DNA of 64,000 bases from the NCBI GenBank assembly GCA_001510575.1, contig LNGK01000007.1:1854151-1918150 (forward strand), read 5' to 3'. The stretch is from Knoxdaviesia capensis (Eukaryota > Ascomycota > Sordariomycetes > Microascales > Gondwanamycetaceae). The notes below the pieces were generated by a model. It was not told the origin of the DNA and made no database searches. It saw nothing but the letters and a program-made list of their open reading frames with translations. This document shows positions 10,982 to 21,817 of this stretch, in pieces (the first letter of the stretch is position 1; each line of letters begins with the position of its first letter). Both the position numbers and the translations under genes were made by a program.

Positions 10982-12787
10982 ATGTCTGAGCCAGAAATAT
11001 GCTGTGTTAACCTACCGGGTGTATCCTATCTGGTAAACACCATAATGAAACCCAAGCAGCAGCCGTCGGTGGCCTTGTCCACGTGGGACCAGATCTCCTC
11101 CCGCGTCCATGTCCGCTACATGCTCTGCTTCCCGCTCGCCTCCGACAGTCCCGCAGCTACTAAGGCCGTCTCGACCCATCTCCGCACCTCCCTGGACGCT
11201 CTCGCTGCGCGCCACCCGGAACTCGCTGGCCGGCTCCACCTGGGCCCCCGACAGGGCTGGGTGTCCATGAAGCCCGGATCCACCGGCGCCACCATCCCGT
11301 TCGTGGAAGAAGACATTCGCGAGAGCTTCGGAATCTCCTACAGCCAGCTGCGCGCCCAGTCGTTCCCTCCCGGTGCCTTTGTGCACCCCCGCTTCTCCCC
11401 CTTTGCTGGAGATATCAGCTCGAAGAACGCCAAGTATGGCCCGCCGGCCGTGGCCGTCAAGGCCTTCTTCATCCAGGGCGGCCTCCTCCTCGGCATCTAC
11501 CTGCACCATGCGTTCGGCGACGGCGCCTGCCTCGACTCGTTCATCAAGGCCTTTGCCGCGCAGACCTGTGGCGAGGAAGTCGCCTACAAGACCAGCCGCG
11601 ACCTCTCTTTCACCCAGCCGGCCCAGAATGCGCAGCCGGACGCCATCTGCGGCGCGGACGCGTTCGACGATCTTCTTAAGCAGTGCCCGGAGTTCACTTT
11701 CGACTGTACGTCGTCGGGCCCGAACCTGTCGATTATGCAGCCCGGCGGCCCGTCGATGAACGACTACGACAAGACCGGGCGCATCTTTGTGTTCACGGCC
11801 GACAAGATCAAGGAACTGAGCACCCGCATCGAAGCGGCGTCGCCATCGGGTTTTGCAGGCGGCCAGCAGCCGTCGGCTTACACGTGCCTGTCTGCGCTCG
11901 TGTGGGCGCACACTGTCAAGGCGCGCAGCCAGGTGGAAAAGGGGCTGATGGTGCCGCGCACGCGCAGCCGGTCGCGGCGCGGATCGGCGGCGGTCCGGGA
12001 GGGCGTGCTTATGAATATCGTCAACTGGACCTACCGCGCCTTCCGGGACACTAACGAGCAGTACGGCGGAAACGCGGCCGCCCTCGTGATGACGCCCGTG
12101 GCGTACACCGAGCTGCTAGCCGCCGCGGGCGGCAACAGCCACGGGGGCACTCACGGAGCCGCAGGCCTGGCGAACGGCAACGGACGGCGTCGGAGCGACG
12201 ACGACGAGGATTCGTCGGACACCGAGAGTTTCGGCAGCGGCGAGTTCGGACCGGCGGCGACCGAGAACGGGGCGATCCGCCAGACATACCTCAATGGTGA
12301 CGTGACCACAACAACCAACGACAACAACAGCAACAAGAACGCCAGCAGTGCTGAGGCCGTGACCATGCGCGCGCTCGCCTCGGTCACGCGCAAGGTCGAG
12401 CAGTCGATCCGGGCGGTCGACGAGCGCTTCGTGCAGCGCCGCCTCGCGCTCGTCGAAGCCGCGCCCGACCCGCGCAGCATCGGCCTCTCGTTCGACCCGC
12501 GCACGCCGGAAGACCTGGCGTTCAACACGTGGCGCTCGATCGGCGCGGACGCCGTCTGGAACCTCACCGGCAACACGCGCGCCCACCACCACTCGCAGCA
12601 GCAGCAGCAGCAGGCCGAGAGCGTGCGCCGGCCGCAGGACGCGTGGAACCTCGGCGGCACGCTGATTCTGCCGGCGCGCGCCGACTCCGACGTGTACGAG
12701 GTGCTGCTGACCATTCCGCGGCCGGCGATGGAGTTGTTGGTGCAGGACCGCGGGTTTATGGGCTGGGTGGAGCGGGTTATCGGGTAA
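10982..12787 (+). CDS. BAHD-type acyltransferase family protein (transferase family)
   Basis: Intronless 601-residue protein of the fungal transferase family that includes trichothecene 3-O-acetyltransferase and plant BAHD enzymes, which move acyl groups from acyl-CoA to alcohols or amines. The N-terminal segment with LSTWDQIS followed by YMLCFPL is typical. The catalytic HXXXD is H176-A-F-G-D180 inside HHAFGDG. A DFGWG-like second motif was not found. The middle carries a long low-complexity insertion (about residues 340-470, with Asp/Ser, Asn/Thr and RSRSRRGS patches) and a six-Gln run at 12596-12613, so the protein is longer than the usual 450-500 residues. An in-frame ATG at 11045 (protein starting MKPKQQ) fits the usual family start as well as the first ATG does. 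Neighbours give no biosynthetic cluster context, so the substrate is unknown. Confidence 0.85.
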   Translation: MSEPEICCVNLPGVSYLVNTIMKPKQQPSVALSTWDQISSRVHVRYMLCFPLASDSPAATKAVSTHLRTSLDALAARHPELAGRLHLGPRQGWVSMKPGSTGATIPFVEEDIRESFGISYSQLRAQSFPPGAFVHPRFSPFAGDISSKNAKYGPPAVAVKAFFIQGGLLLGIYLHHAFGDGACLDSFIKAFAAQTCGEEVAYKTSRDLSFTQPAQNAQPDAICGADAFDDLLKQCPEFTFDCTSSGPNLSIMQPGGPSMNDYDKTGRIFVFTADKIKELSTRIEAASPSGFAGGQQPSAYTCLSALVWAHTVKARSQVEKGLMVPRTRSRSRRGSAAVREGVLMNIVNWTYRAFRDTNEQYGGNAAALVMTPVAYTELLAAAGGNSHGGTHGAAGLANGNGRRRSDDDEDSSDTESFGSGEFGPAATENGAIRQTYLNGDVTTTTNDNNSNKNASSAEAVTMRALASVTRKVEQSIRAVDERFVQRRLALVEAAPDPRSIGLSFDPRTPEDLAFNTWRSIGADAVWNLTGNTRAHHHSQQQQQQAESVRRPQDAWNLGGTLILPARADSDVYEVLLTIPRPAMELLVQDRGFMGWVERVIG

Positions 12788-13678
12788 CTTTGGCTCTGTT
12801 CCTTTTCTGTTCTTTTGTTCGGTCTACGCGCGCGCGGGAGGAAGGGGATTATTCGGGATTTGTATAACGTCTTGCTTTTTTATACGTTTTTCTGTCCTTT
12901 AGAGGTTTTGTTTTTTTTTTCTTTTTGTTTCTCTCTCACTTTTCTCTTTTGAGGGGCTTGGGTCGGCATTCTGCTTTTTCTTTTTGTCTTTGGTTCGAAC
13001 GGTCTTGTCATAGGAATTCTGCGGTATGTGTGTCCGGTACGAGTATATTGCAATAGACTTTTCTGAGTGCTCAGCGCTCAAGGGTGTAAGTCGGGAGGGT
13101 TAAGCCCTAAGAGAAACCGGATGTTTAGGGTGTAACCCTGGTGTGTAAACGAACCTCACGTTTCCTCATGCAGGAGGACTCACGCCGGGTTCCCAGCTGT
13201 GGAGCCAGGAATATAAGAAGTGTGACCGCAGTGTCTCGACAGCCTGCCTCACTGAATGAGCAAACGAAGCTCCCCAAAAGTCTTTGCTCCCCAAAGTGTG
13301 ACACACACCGGAATCGGCCTGGGCTGCCTCATCCTCCCGTCATCACGTGAGGACTCCCAAAGTGCATTACACGCTGCATGCGTCAGCGCCGACGTAAACT
13401 CAAACCCACAGCGGTGCGTTCTCATTGGTAGTGGAGGGAGAGCTTTTCCTCTTATTTAAGAGGCGACGATGGGCTGTTTGGCCGATCTCTCTTTCTTTTC
13501 CCCTTTCTTCCTCATATACCATCGTTTCATTCACACAATACCCTATCTGTCGTGACTTACTACTCGTTAAGCGAAATCCCCGAGTACATCCCAAGATCGA
13601 GATCTCGAGCTTCACAACATACAAGCCACACACGACAACCGCCACCCACATCCACCAAACAAACACCAGCATCCAACC
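12788..13678. other. Intergenic region between the acyltransferase and the I78 inhibitor
   Basis: Begins with T-rich 3' untranslated-type sequence. It contains telomere-like words (CCCTAA at 13105-13110, TTAGGG at 13125-13130, AACCCT at 13134-13139) and, close to the next gene, a TATA-like TATTTAAG at 13453-13460 followed by a CT-rich leader. No gene recognised. Confidence 0.6.
13453..13460 (+). promoter_or_regulatory. Possible TATA element of the I78 inhibitor gene
   Basis: TATTTAAG lies about 220 bases upstream of the ATG at 13679 and is followed by a pyrimidine-rich stretch. It is the only good TATA-like word in this upstream region. Placement by sequence alone. Confidence 0.35.
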
Positions 13679-14030
13679 ATGCCTCTCGTCGTGCCTGAGC
13701 TGACCGCGTCGGAGATCGAGCAGTGGACCACCAAGCTGCTGGGCAAGACGCTGACCGAGTCAGATGCGACCGCCACCGTGAGTGATTCCGCCCCCCCCCC
13801 GCGTCTTCCGTCCCGGTTGTTGCCCCTCGTCCCTGTCCGCGCCGCTGCTGTTGACCCCATCGCTAACTCTCTGCCGAATGCCCCGTCGCTAGAGCTTCGC
13901 CAAGCGCGACCTGCCGCAAAACACCCGCGTGATCCAGCCCGGCCAGATGGTGACGCGCGACTTCGACTCGTCGCGCGTGAATGTGTGTTTGGCCGAGGAC
14001 GGCACGGTGCGGTCGGTGTACCACGGATAG
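13679..14030 (+). CDS. I78-family peptidase inhibitor, small protein
   Basis: Two exons, 13679-13777 and 13893-14030, encode 78 residues. The second exon carries the I78 signature: LPQNTRVIQPGQMVTRDF, then SSRVNVCLAEDGTV, the same arrangement as the LPxNxRVIxPGxxVTxDxxxxRLNVxxDxxG core of the family (a potato-inhibitor-I-like fold acting on serine proteases). There is no signal peptide, so it is probably cytosolic or vacuolar-targeted by other means. Length matches fungal relatives. The intron (115 bases, GTGAGT...CTAG) joins ACC to AGC in phase 0; the next AG two bases on would break the frame. The target protease cannot be deduced. A second small protease inhibitor of a different family lies at 29427. 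Confidence 0.88.
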
Positions 14031-15379
14031 ACGGCGTGCTGGGTCTTTTCTCGATAGAACCGAGCGTAGCGGGGGAGTGGAAGTCTAGATAGAACCACGG
14101 ACTATACATCTTATTACTTTTCACCAGTGCCGGGAAGTGAAGCTTCCATTTTGATTGCTTTGATGTCGTGATACCGGAAAGCGCTTTCTTCGGCGTTCCA
14201 GGGTAACCAGGCCGATGTTAGCCGGACCCGGAAGGCGGGGCTTGGATGCCGTGCCTGTGGTGGGGGGCAAATCCCCCCTTCGGCCCGGCCGTCCGTCAAG
14301 CTACAGGAACCAGCAGCACCATACCCTATCAAGATCCGAATGCGCCTGTCTTCCCTTTTTGAGTTCCAGTACCCCCCAGATAGCCGATCTGTGATTAGAA
14401 AGTGTATGGCGGCATTGAAGGCGAACATCGACAAAGACGTCATTCACAGATTGTATTTGCAAGGATTTGAAATCAAGCTGTGATAGGCCGATGGAGGATT
14501 CTAGAGCTTTTATCGGGGGAAGCTATCAGCGGGGGGCCATTTCTGCTCCAAGTTGGAGGCAGTCCAGCTGTTGAACAGTGGTGAAGGCGCTGAAGTTACA
14601 GCGGGGGCAGGGCGCTGAGATCAGTGGCTTTGACGCCTCTAAACTTTGCGCCCAGCTGCGGCACACTTCCCAGTCAGCGCCATCACGTGAAAAGTGTACG
14701 ATTAGAAATGGCTGCTTCTTGCCGTCTATGGCGGGGTAAACCTAAGCAGGGCGTGACTGCCTGAATTAACTGGACAGACCAAGGAAGGAGGGACCGATCT
14801 CAAACAGAGAGCTTATTCATGCCTTAGAGCCGACTAAACAGGAAAAAAAAACAAGCAACATCAACAACATAGCCCACTGCTTCCTCCTTTTTTTGTTTTT
14901 TTTTTTTCTTTTTTCTTCCCTGCTTCCAGACTATAGCCTACGTAAAGAACAATAAACAAGTCACATAGCATTCTTGTCTTTATTCTGTTTTGCATATCTC
15001 TGTACCCTTACTACCCCGTTTGCTCCTCTCACCAACGTTCCTTTTTCTCTCTCCGTTATCACCACTCACGACCCTGCTTTCGGAAGTCCTCCCAAATCCA
15101 ACCTCTGTCAAACTGGGAAAACGAAAGCTCTCAAACGGGGACACTCCTGTATCCCCAAAGAAATCAACACCATCAATTGTCAGTTTGTCTCTATCCGTGC
15201 GTGGCTTGTGGCTCTGGAGCTGTGGGATGATCGCCAAGATTGCCTGTCTTATCTCATGGACTCTCCTCCTCATCTTACCAGCTGAACCACGATCACCTTG
15301 AACCCGGCCCCCCCTCCAGCTTCGTGTCTAGATATGCTAACTTCGGTCGTACTCTATCCTCTCTCCACAGGTTCCCAAG
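14031..15379. other. Intergenic region upstream of UBA1
   Basis: No gene recognised. It has T-rich tracts near 14885-14920 and a CT-rich stretch at 14970-15080 that fits the UBA1 promoter and leader. A likely leader intron ends at 15370. Confidence 0.55.
15339..15370 (+). other. Probable 3' end of an intron in the UBA1 leader
   Basis: A fungal branch-point-like GCTAAC near 15338, a pyrimidine-rich tract and CCACAG ending at 15370 stand nine bases before the ATG. This is the arrangement of a leader intron acceptor. The donor is uncertain; GTGCGT near 15198 is one candidate. Confidence 0.45.
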
Positions 15380-18300
15380 ATGGCCGAGGTTGATCTTGTT
15401 ACCCGGATGCAGGTCGATCAAGAGCCCGCGGCCCCGGCCGGCGGCGCCAGCGAGATCGACGAATCGCTTTACTCCCGCCAGCTGTACGTGCTGGGCCACG
15501 ATGCCATGAAGAGAATGGGCGCGTCGAACGTGCTGGTGGTCGGCCTCAAGGGCCTCGGAATCGAGATCGCGAAGAACGTGGCGCTGGCCGGCGTCAAGAG
15601 CCTGACGCTTTACGACCCCGCCCCCGTGGCCATCGCCGATCTGTCGTCTCAGTTTTTCCTGCGTGTCGAGGATGTGGGCAAGCCGCGCGACCAGGTGTCG
15701 GCTCCGCGTGTGGCTGAGCTGAATGTGTATACGCCTATTGATATCCACAAGGCCGAGAGGTGGGTTTTCTTTTCTATTCCTCTTGCTTTTCTTCGTTCTT
15801 TGTGTGGTTGGCCGTTTGCTGTACCGTTTGCTGGAAATGTTGCTTTCAGTTGCCTCGGATATACCCATCGGAGACCCCATACGTTCAAAACATACTGACA
15901 AGTTTTTATCGCTTCCAAACAGCCTCGACGCCGATCTCTCCCTCCTCGAGAAGTACCAAGTTGTTGTCCTCACCAACACCCCCCTCAAGCAACAACTGAA
16001 GATTGCCGACTACTGCCACTCGAAGGGAATCTACGTGGTTATTGCTGATGCCTACGGTTTGTTCGGCTCGGTGTTCTGCGATTTTGGCGAGAACTTTGCC
16101 GTTTCCGATGCCACCGGTGAGGCCGCCCTCAGCGGTATTGTGGTTGATATTGACGAGACCGGCCTGGTGTCGGCCCTCGACGATGCCCGCCACGGCCTCG
16201 AGGATGGCGACTTTGTTACCTTTTCCGAAATCCAGGGCCTCGACGCCCTGAACAACTGCGAGCCCAAGAAGGTCACCGTCAAGGGTCCCTACAACTTCTC
16301 GATCGGCGATATCTCCGGAATGGGCGAATACAAGAAGGGCGGTCTGTGGCAGCAGGTGAAGATGCCCAAGATTCTCAACTTCAAGACCCTCTCGGAATCG
16401 ATCAAGAACCCCGAGATTCTCGTTACCGACTGGGCCAAGTTCGGCCGCCCCGAGCAGGTCCACCTTGGTGTGCAGGCCCTGCACGCCTTCTCCGAGAAGC
16501 ATGGCCGTCTCCCCGCTCCGTTCAACGCCGCCGATGCCGCCGAGGTTCTGGAAACCTCCAAGAAGCTGGCCGACGACGTCAAGGCCGAGGTCGACTTTGA
16601 CGAGAAGATCATCACCGAGCTCAGCTACCAGGCCACCGGTGATCTGTCGCCCATGGCTGCCTTCCTGGGTGGAATCACTGCCCAGGAGGTCCTGAAGGCC
16701 GTGTCGGGCAAGTTCCACCCCATCACGCAGTGGCTGTACTACGATTCCCTGGAGTCTCTGCCCGTCAACTTCCCTCGGTCCGAAGAGCTGTGCAAGCCGA
16801 CTGGCAGCCGCTACGATGGCCAGATTGCTGTTTTCGGCCGTGAGTTCCAGGCCAAGATTGCCAACACCAAGGAGTTCCTCGTCGGCGCTGGCGCCATCGG
16901 CTGTGAAATGATCAAGGGCTGGGCCATGATTGGTCTGGGAACCGGCGAGAACGGCGGCATCACCATTACCGACATGGACTCGATCGAGCGCAGCAACCTG
17001 AACCGGCAGTTCTTGTTCCGTCAACACGATATTGGTCAGATGAAGAGTGATTCCGCGGCCAAGGCCGTGCAGCGCATGAACCCCGATCTCGCGGGCCATA
17101 TCCGGTCGCTGAAGGAGGCTGTCGGCAAGGACACGGAGCATATCTTCAACGAAGAGTTCTGGAAGGAACTTGACGGAGTCACCAATGCTCTGGACAATGT
17201 TGCTGCTCGCCAGTACGTGGACCAGCGCTGTGTGTTCTTCCACAAGCCTCTCCTGGAGTCGGGCACGCTCGGCACCAAGGGTAACACGCAGGTTGTCATT
17301 CCCATGGTGACCGAATCGTACTCGTCGTCGCACGATCCGCCGGAGAAGGAATTCCCCATGTGCCTGGTCCGGAGCTTCCCGTACCGCATCGAGCACACCA
17401 TTGCGTGGGCGAAGGAGCACATCTTCGAGCCCAACTTTGTGCAGGGCCCGCAGACGGTGAACCAGTACCTGACCCAGGCCAACTTTATCCAGCAGGCGCT
17501 GAAGCAGGGTGGCAACCAGATCGGCGTGATGAAGTCGCTGCGCAACAACCTGACCACCGACCGGCCCCGCACTTTCGAGGACTGCATTGCGTGGGCGCGG
17601 CTGCTCTTTGAGCGTCTGTTCGTCAACGACATCCAGCAGCTGCTGTTCACCTTCCCGGCCGATGCGACCACGTCGACGGGCACTCCGTTCTGGTCGGCTC
17701 CCAAGCGGGCGCCGACTCCCCTCAAGTTCGACCCGGCGAACGAGAGCCACTTTGGCTTCGTGGTGGCGGCTGCGAACCTGCACGCGTTCAACTACAACAT
17801 TAAGAGCCCTGGTAGCGACAGCGATTTCTACCTCCGGGAGCTAGAGAATGTGATTGTGCCGGATTTCTCGCCTGATTCGAGCGTCAAGATCCAGGCCGAC
17901 GACAGCGAGCCTGTAAGTGGTTTCTTTTTTTTACTACCTTACTTTTTGTGCCTTGATATGTCGGCACCATGCATTTGAATGAACACTTACTAACAATCTT
18001 CTCTTCTCGTTAGGACCCGAACGCTGGAGCATTCAACGACGAGGCCGAGCTGAACCAGGTGATCGACGCGATCCCGGCGGCCAGCGAGCTTTCGGGCTTC
18101 CAGCTGGTGCCGGTGGAGTTTGAGAAGGACGACGACGCAAACCACCACATCGACTTCATCACGGCCTGCAGCAACCTGCGGGCTGACAACTACGGCATCG
18201 AGACGGCGGACCGCCACAAGACCAAGTTCATTGCCGGCAAGATCATCCCGGCGATTGCCACGACGACGGCGCTGGTTACCGGACTGGTGGTGCTGGAGCT

Positions 18301-18742
18301 GTACAAGATCCTGGACGGCAAGACGGAGGTCGAGCAGTTCAAGAACGGCTTCATCAACCTGGCGCTGCCGTTCTTTGGGTTCAGCGAGCCGATTGCGAGC
18401 CCGAAGGTGGAGTACCAGGGCCCGGACGGCAAGGTGACGCTGGACAAGATCTGGGACCGGTTTGAGGTGGAGGACATGACGCTGCGGGAGCTGCTGGAGC
18501 ACTTTGAGGCCAAGGGGCTGACGATCACGATGCTGAGCTCGGGGGTCAGCCTGCTGTACGCGTCGTTCCAGCCGCCAGCGAAGCTGAAGGACAAGTATCC
18601 GATGAAGCTGAGCAAGCTTGTGGAGACGGTGTCGCGCAAGCCGATCCCGGCGCACCAGAAGGAGGTGATCTTCGAGATGGTGGCTGATGACATGGATGAC
18701 AACGATGTCGAGGTGCCGTACATCAAGGTTCTGGTTGGGTAA
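15380..18742 (+). CDS. UBA1: Ubiquitin-activating enzyme E1
   Basis: ATP-dependent enzyme that adenylates the ubiquitin C-terminus, captures it as a thioester and passes it to E2 enzymes; it acts in cytosol and nucleus. Three exons (15380-15759, 15923-17912, 18014-18742) give 1032 residues, the usual E1 size. In order: inactive adenylation half with SLYSRQLYVLGHDAMKRM and the LKGLGIEIAKN loop; active adenylation half with VGAGAIGCEMIKGW (about 447-460) and ITDMDSIERSNLNRQFLFR; catalytic-cysteine domain with SSSHDPPEKEFPMC, where the thioester Cys is about residue 607; and a C-terminal ubiquitin-fold domain ending VPYIKVLVG. Both introns join in frame (AG|C Ser, and phase 0 after CCT). The 163-base first intron has an open frame running through it that should not be taken as coding. 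Third codon positions change from C-ending in the middle to G-ending in the last exon. Confidence 0.97.
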
Positions 18743-20202
18743 GGGACTGGGCTACTAGAGGTTTATCTTCTGTTTCTTTTTGTGTTTCTTTTAGTTTGTT
18801 TAAAGAGAGAGAGGGACGAAAAGACATAACGAATTATTCCCTCGAGAGAAAAGAAAAGAAAATGCGAGAAACCCGAGAGAGAGAAAAAGAAGGAGAGCAT
18901 ACACAGACTTTCAGAGGGGATGGACATAGATCGATATGTGGTGCAGCGGCGTGCAGGAGGGGAAGTCTGTATTCATCATCACGGCTACTGTTCGGCTTTC
19001 TACAAAGGGAGATGTTCGATAGTATTGGGGGACATTTTTGTTACACGAGAAGATAATAGTCTATGAAAGAACGATACTTTTACATACAGCCGAGAGCCTT
19101 TCTCGTGAGACGATCCGGCAATGGTTTGGCTTCTGGTGTGTGTGTGGTTATGATGAGCTTAGGGTTGAGGGTTATGGAAAGGGTCCATCCATTGGCGACG
19201 GTAGTGGCTTGTAGCCGTGGAGGGTGGGGGACGTTCTGGATCCTTTGGCGGAAACCACTTGGTCTCCCCCTCATTTCTCCAAACGGAGACTCTGCAGTTG
19301 GAGGGTTTGGGGATCGAAGTGCATGATTCTGGCCGTGGGACACATGGAGGGGATGTTTTTTTTTTCCATCTTCGGGGGGTTTGAAGGATTCAGGGTCTTT
19401 ATCAGGAACATTGTGTAGTGGAATGTGCGGCGCTGGCGGGAGCTTGGGGCTGATGGGGGGGGTTTTGGTTGTTGTGTGGGAGTGAAGATGGGAGGGAGGC
19501 GTATCAGGTGGTTTTTCCTCGCGGGGCGAAAGTCGCCGAGATGGCCGGCACACGGGTTCCCAGGTGAGGAAGACGGCGGCCGGGGGGAAACACACACCAG
19601 AAGGGGAGAGCATTGCTGGGGATTGGTAGAAGAAACCAGCCCGGGCTTCGTTTTTGAAGTTAAATTAAAACTCCACAAATTTTGGTATTTTAATCTTTTT
19701 TGGTGGCGTCTGGGGCATTTACAGAAAGAACCAGACCAGAGCAAAAGGAAAATTAAATAGGGTGGTGGTGATTAGAATTCGGAACATGAGCTCGCGCGCC
19801 GGAGATGGCTTCGTCCAGGGGACCAGCGTGAGTGTGTGTGTTGTGTGTGCCGATGACGACATTTTGCTACATGTTTTGCTGCCAAAGCAAAACGGCTTGC
19901 GATTTTTCTCGATTACGGGAGTCTGTGTCAGAACCCGCTTTCCCTTTATAAGGGGACCACCCAAGCACGGAAAAGTGCGGTAGAATGTGTCACACCCACA
20001 CACACACACACACGCGCACCCTTCTTTGCTTTCCAATTCTTTGGGGTCAAGCCACACGGCATCGGCCATACAGACACTCCCCCCACTCATTTTTTTCTGC
20101 TTTTCTTTTTTCGTCTTACAGCATCCTGACAGATTCTTGATAAAAGACGACGAAACATACACAAAGAAACAAGAAAGAAAAAAAGAAGAATAAGAAGAAA
20201 AG
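18743..20202. other. Intergenic region between UBA1 and the glutathione transferase
   Basis: No gene recognised. It has purine-rich sequence at 18805-18900, a TTAGGGTTGAGGGTT word near 19159, and a CA run at about 19998-20014. A minus-strand open frame (19613-19080) is Pro/His-rich with no family resemblance. The last 100 bases are the promoter or leader of the next gene. Confidence 0.55.
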
Positions 20203-21817
20203 ATGCAGGCCGGCATCCTTGGGCGTCCGGTGGCAGCTGGCACCCTCTGGCCGCGGGTCTGGACCGCCGGGACCGTGGTGGCCGGTGCTTCCGCCGGCGC
20301 CAGAAGCTGCAGCAGCAGCAGCAGCAGCAGCAGTGGCACACAGCCAAGTAGTGGCCGCTGGGGGCGTGGGTGTAGCAGCTACACCAGCTATAGTGGCCCC
20401 CCTTATAGCGGTGCTCGGCGTGGCTTGTCAAGCTTGCCCCGATCAAGCTTCCTCGAGTGTGGCCCCGCATCGCCGGCGGTATTTATATCTGGGGGTCGCC
20501 GCCGTCAGCTTTCGAGGGTTGCTGCCTCTTCTCTTGCGTCTCCATCTTCGTCTTCTTCTGCGTCTTCTCCATCACCAGCCATCTCGTCGTCGTCGAAGAC
20601 TTCTACTGCTACTGCTACTACTACTCCTCGCTTGACGTCATCGTTGCCGGCATCTTCAAGATCTTTCCATCACCACCACCCGTCCAACAACAAAATGGTC
20701 AGCTACCTTGTCTTTCTTCCCTTTTCAACACATATTCCCCCATATGTGACATCTCCCCCCCAACCCTTACCCCAACCACTAACCCTATCCTCTCTCTTAC
20801 TGCTTCCAGTCCACCAGCATCACCGACTGGGTCAAGCCCGGCGACAACTCCGGCGAGTTCAAGCGCCAGGTCAGCTCGTTCCGCGACCACATCTCGCGCG
20901 AGCCCGGTGCCAAGTTCCCGCCGGAAAAGGGCCGCTACCACCTGTTCGTCAGCTACGCGTGCCCGTGGGCCCACCGCACGCTGATCGCCCGCCGCCTCAA
21001 GGGCCTGGAGGACTTCATCAGCTTCTCCGTCGTGCACTGGCACCTGGGCGAGGGCGGCTGGCGCTTCGTCACCGCCGACGAGACGCTGCCCGGCGACAAC
21101 GTCATCCCGGACCCGCTCGACGGCCACGAGGCCTTCACCCACCTGCGCCAGGTGTACTTCCAGGCCAACGCCGACTTCAGCGGCCGCTTCACCGTGCCCG
21201 TGCTGTTCGACAAGCAGCGGCAGACCATCGTCAGCAACGAGAGCTCGGAGATCCTGCGCATGCTCGGCACCGAGTTCGACGACCTGCTGCCCGCCGACTT
21301 CCGCGCCGTGCAGCTGTACCCCGCCGCCCTGCAGCCGCAGATCGACGCCGCCCACACGTGGATGTACGACATGATCAACAACGGCGTGTACAAGAGCGGC
21401 TTCGCCACCACCCAGGCCGCCTACGAGCGCAACGTGGTGCAGGTGTTCGACGCCCTGGACCGCGCCGAGGCCCACCTCGCCGCCCAGGGGCCCGCCGTGC
21501 CCTTCTACCTCGGCCACCAGCTCACCGAGGTCGACGTGCGCCTGTTCGTCACCCTGGTGCGCTTCGACCCCGTCTACGTGCAGCACTTCAAGTGCAACCT
21601 GCGCGACATCCGCTCCGGCTACCCGAACCTGCACCGCTGGATGCGCAACCTGTACTGGAACTTCCCCGCCTTCAAGGACACCACCCAGTTCGAGCACATC
21701 AAGTTCCACTACACCAAGAGCCACACCCACATCAACCCGCTGTCCATCACCCCGCTCGGCCCGCTGCCCGATATCATGCCGCTGGACGACGAGGTTGCCG
21801 CCGCGAAGGCGAAGTAA
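20203..21817 (+). CDS. Omega/Xi-class glutathione S-transferase (glutathionyl-hydroquinone reductase type), with long N-terminal extension
   Basis: Related to yeast Ecm4 and Gto proteins, which use glutathione to reduce glutathionyl-hydroquinones and mixed disulphides. Exons 20203-20697 and 20810-21817 (intron GTCAGC...CCAG) give 500 residues from the first ATG. The conserved enzyme begins at an in-frame ATG at 20695, the last codon of exon 1, giving a 336-residue protein that starts MSTSITDWVKPGDNSGEFKR like its relatives. Its catalytic motif is C52-P-W-A-H in the short form, followed by an N-terminal thioredoxin fold and a helical C-terminal domain with the family's LVRFDPVYVQHFKCN and GYPNLHRWMRNLYW. 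The preceding 164 codons are open, start with an Arg/Ala-rich and Ser-rich sequence resembling a mitochondrial presequence, and include a (AGC)n Ser run at 20310-20333. The enzyme is certain; which start is used is not. Confidence 0.85.
20310..20333 (+). repeat. (CAG)n repeat coding for Ser in the transferase extension
   Basis: An eight-unit trinucleotide run, read as AGC (Ser) in the frame of the N-terminal extension of the glutathione transferase. Likely length-variable. Confidence 0.8.

Noticed and set aside
10982..12787. Acyltransferase as part of a secondary-metabolite cluster
   Set aside because: Neighbours are FKBP12, a small inhibitor and UBA1; no polyketide synthase, peptide synthetase, P450 or transporter is present.
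12985..13000. GGTTCGAAC word as a tRNA B box
   Set aside because: No A box, no anticodon arm and no acceptor stem can be drawn around it. Other GTTC-type words in the window fail in the same way, so no tRNA is called.
15906..17783. 625-residue open frame antisense to UBA1
   Set aside because: Produced by the strong C/G-ending codons of the UBA1 coding strand; no recognisable protein.
15723..17978. UBA1 read as a 751-residue frame starting at 15723 and running through intron 1
   Set aside because: The intron sequence 15760-15922 has consensus ends, and splicing joins the conserved N-terminal E1 half in frame.
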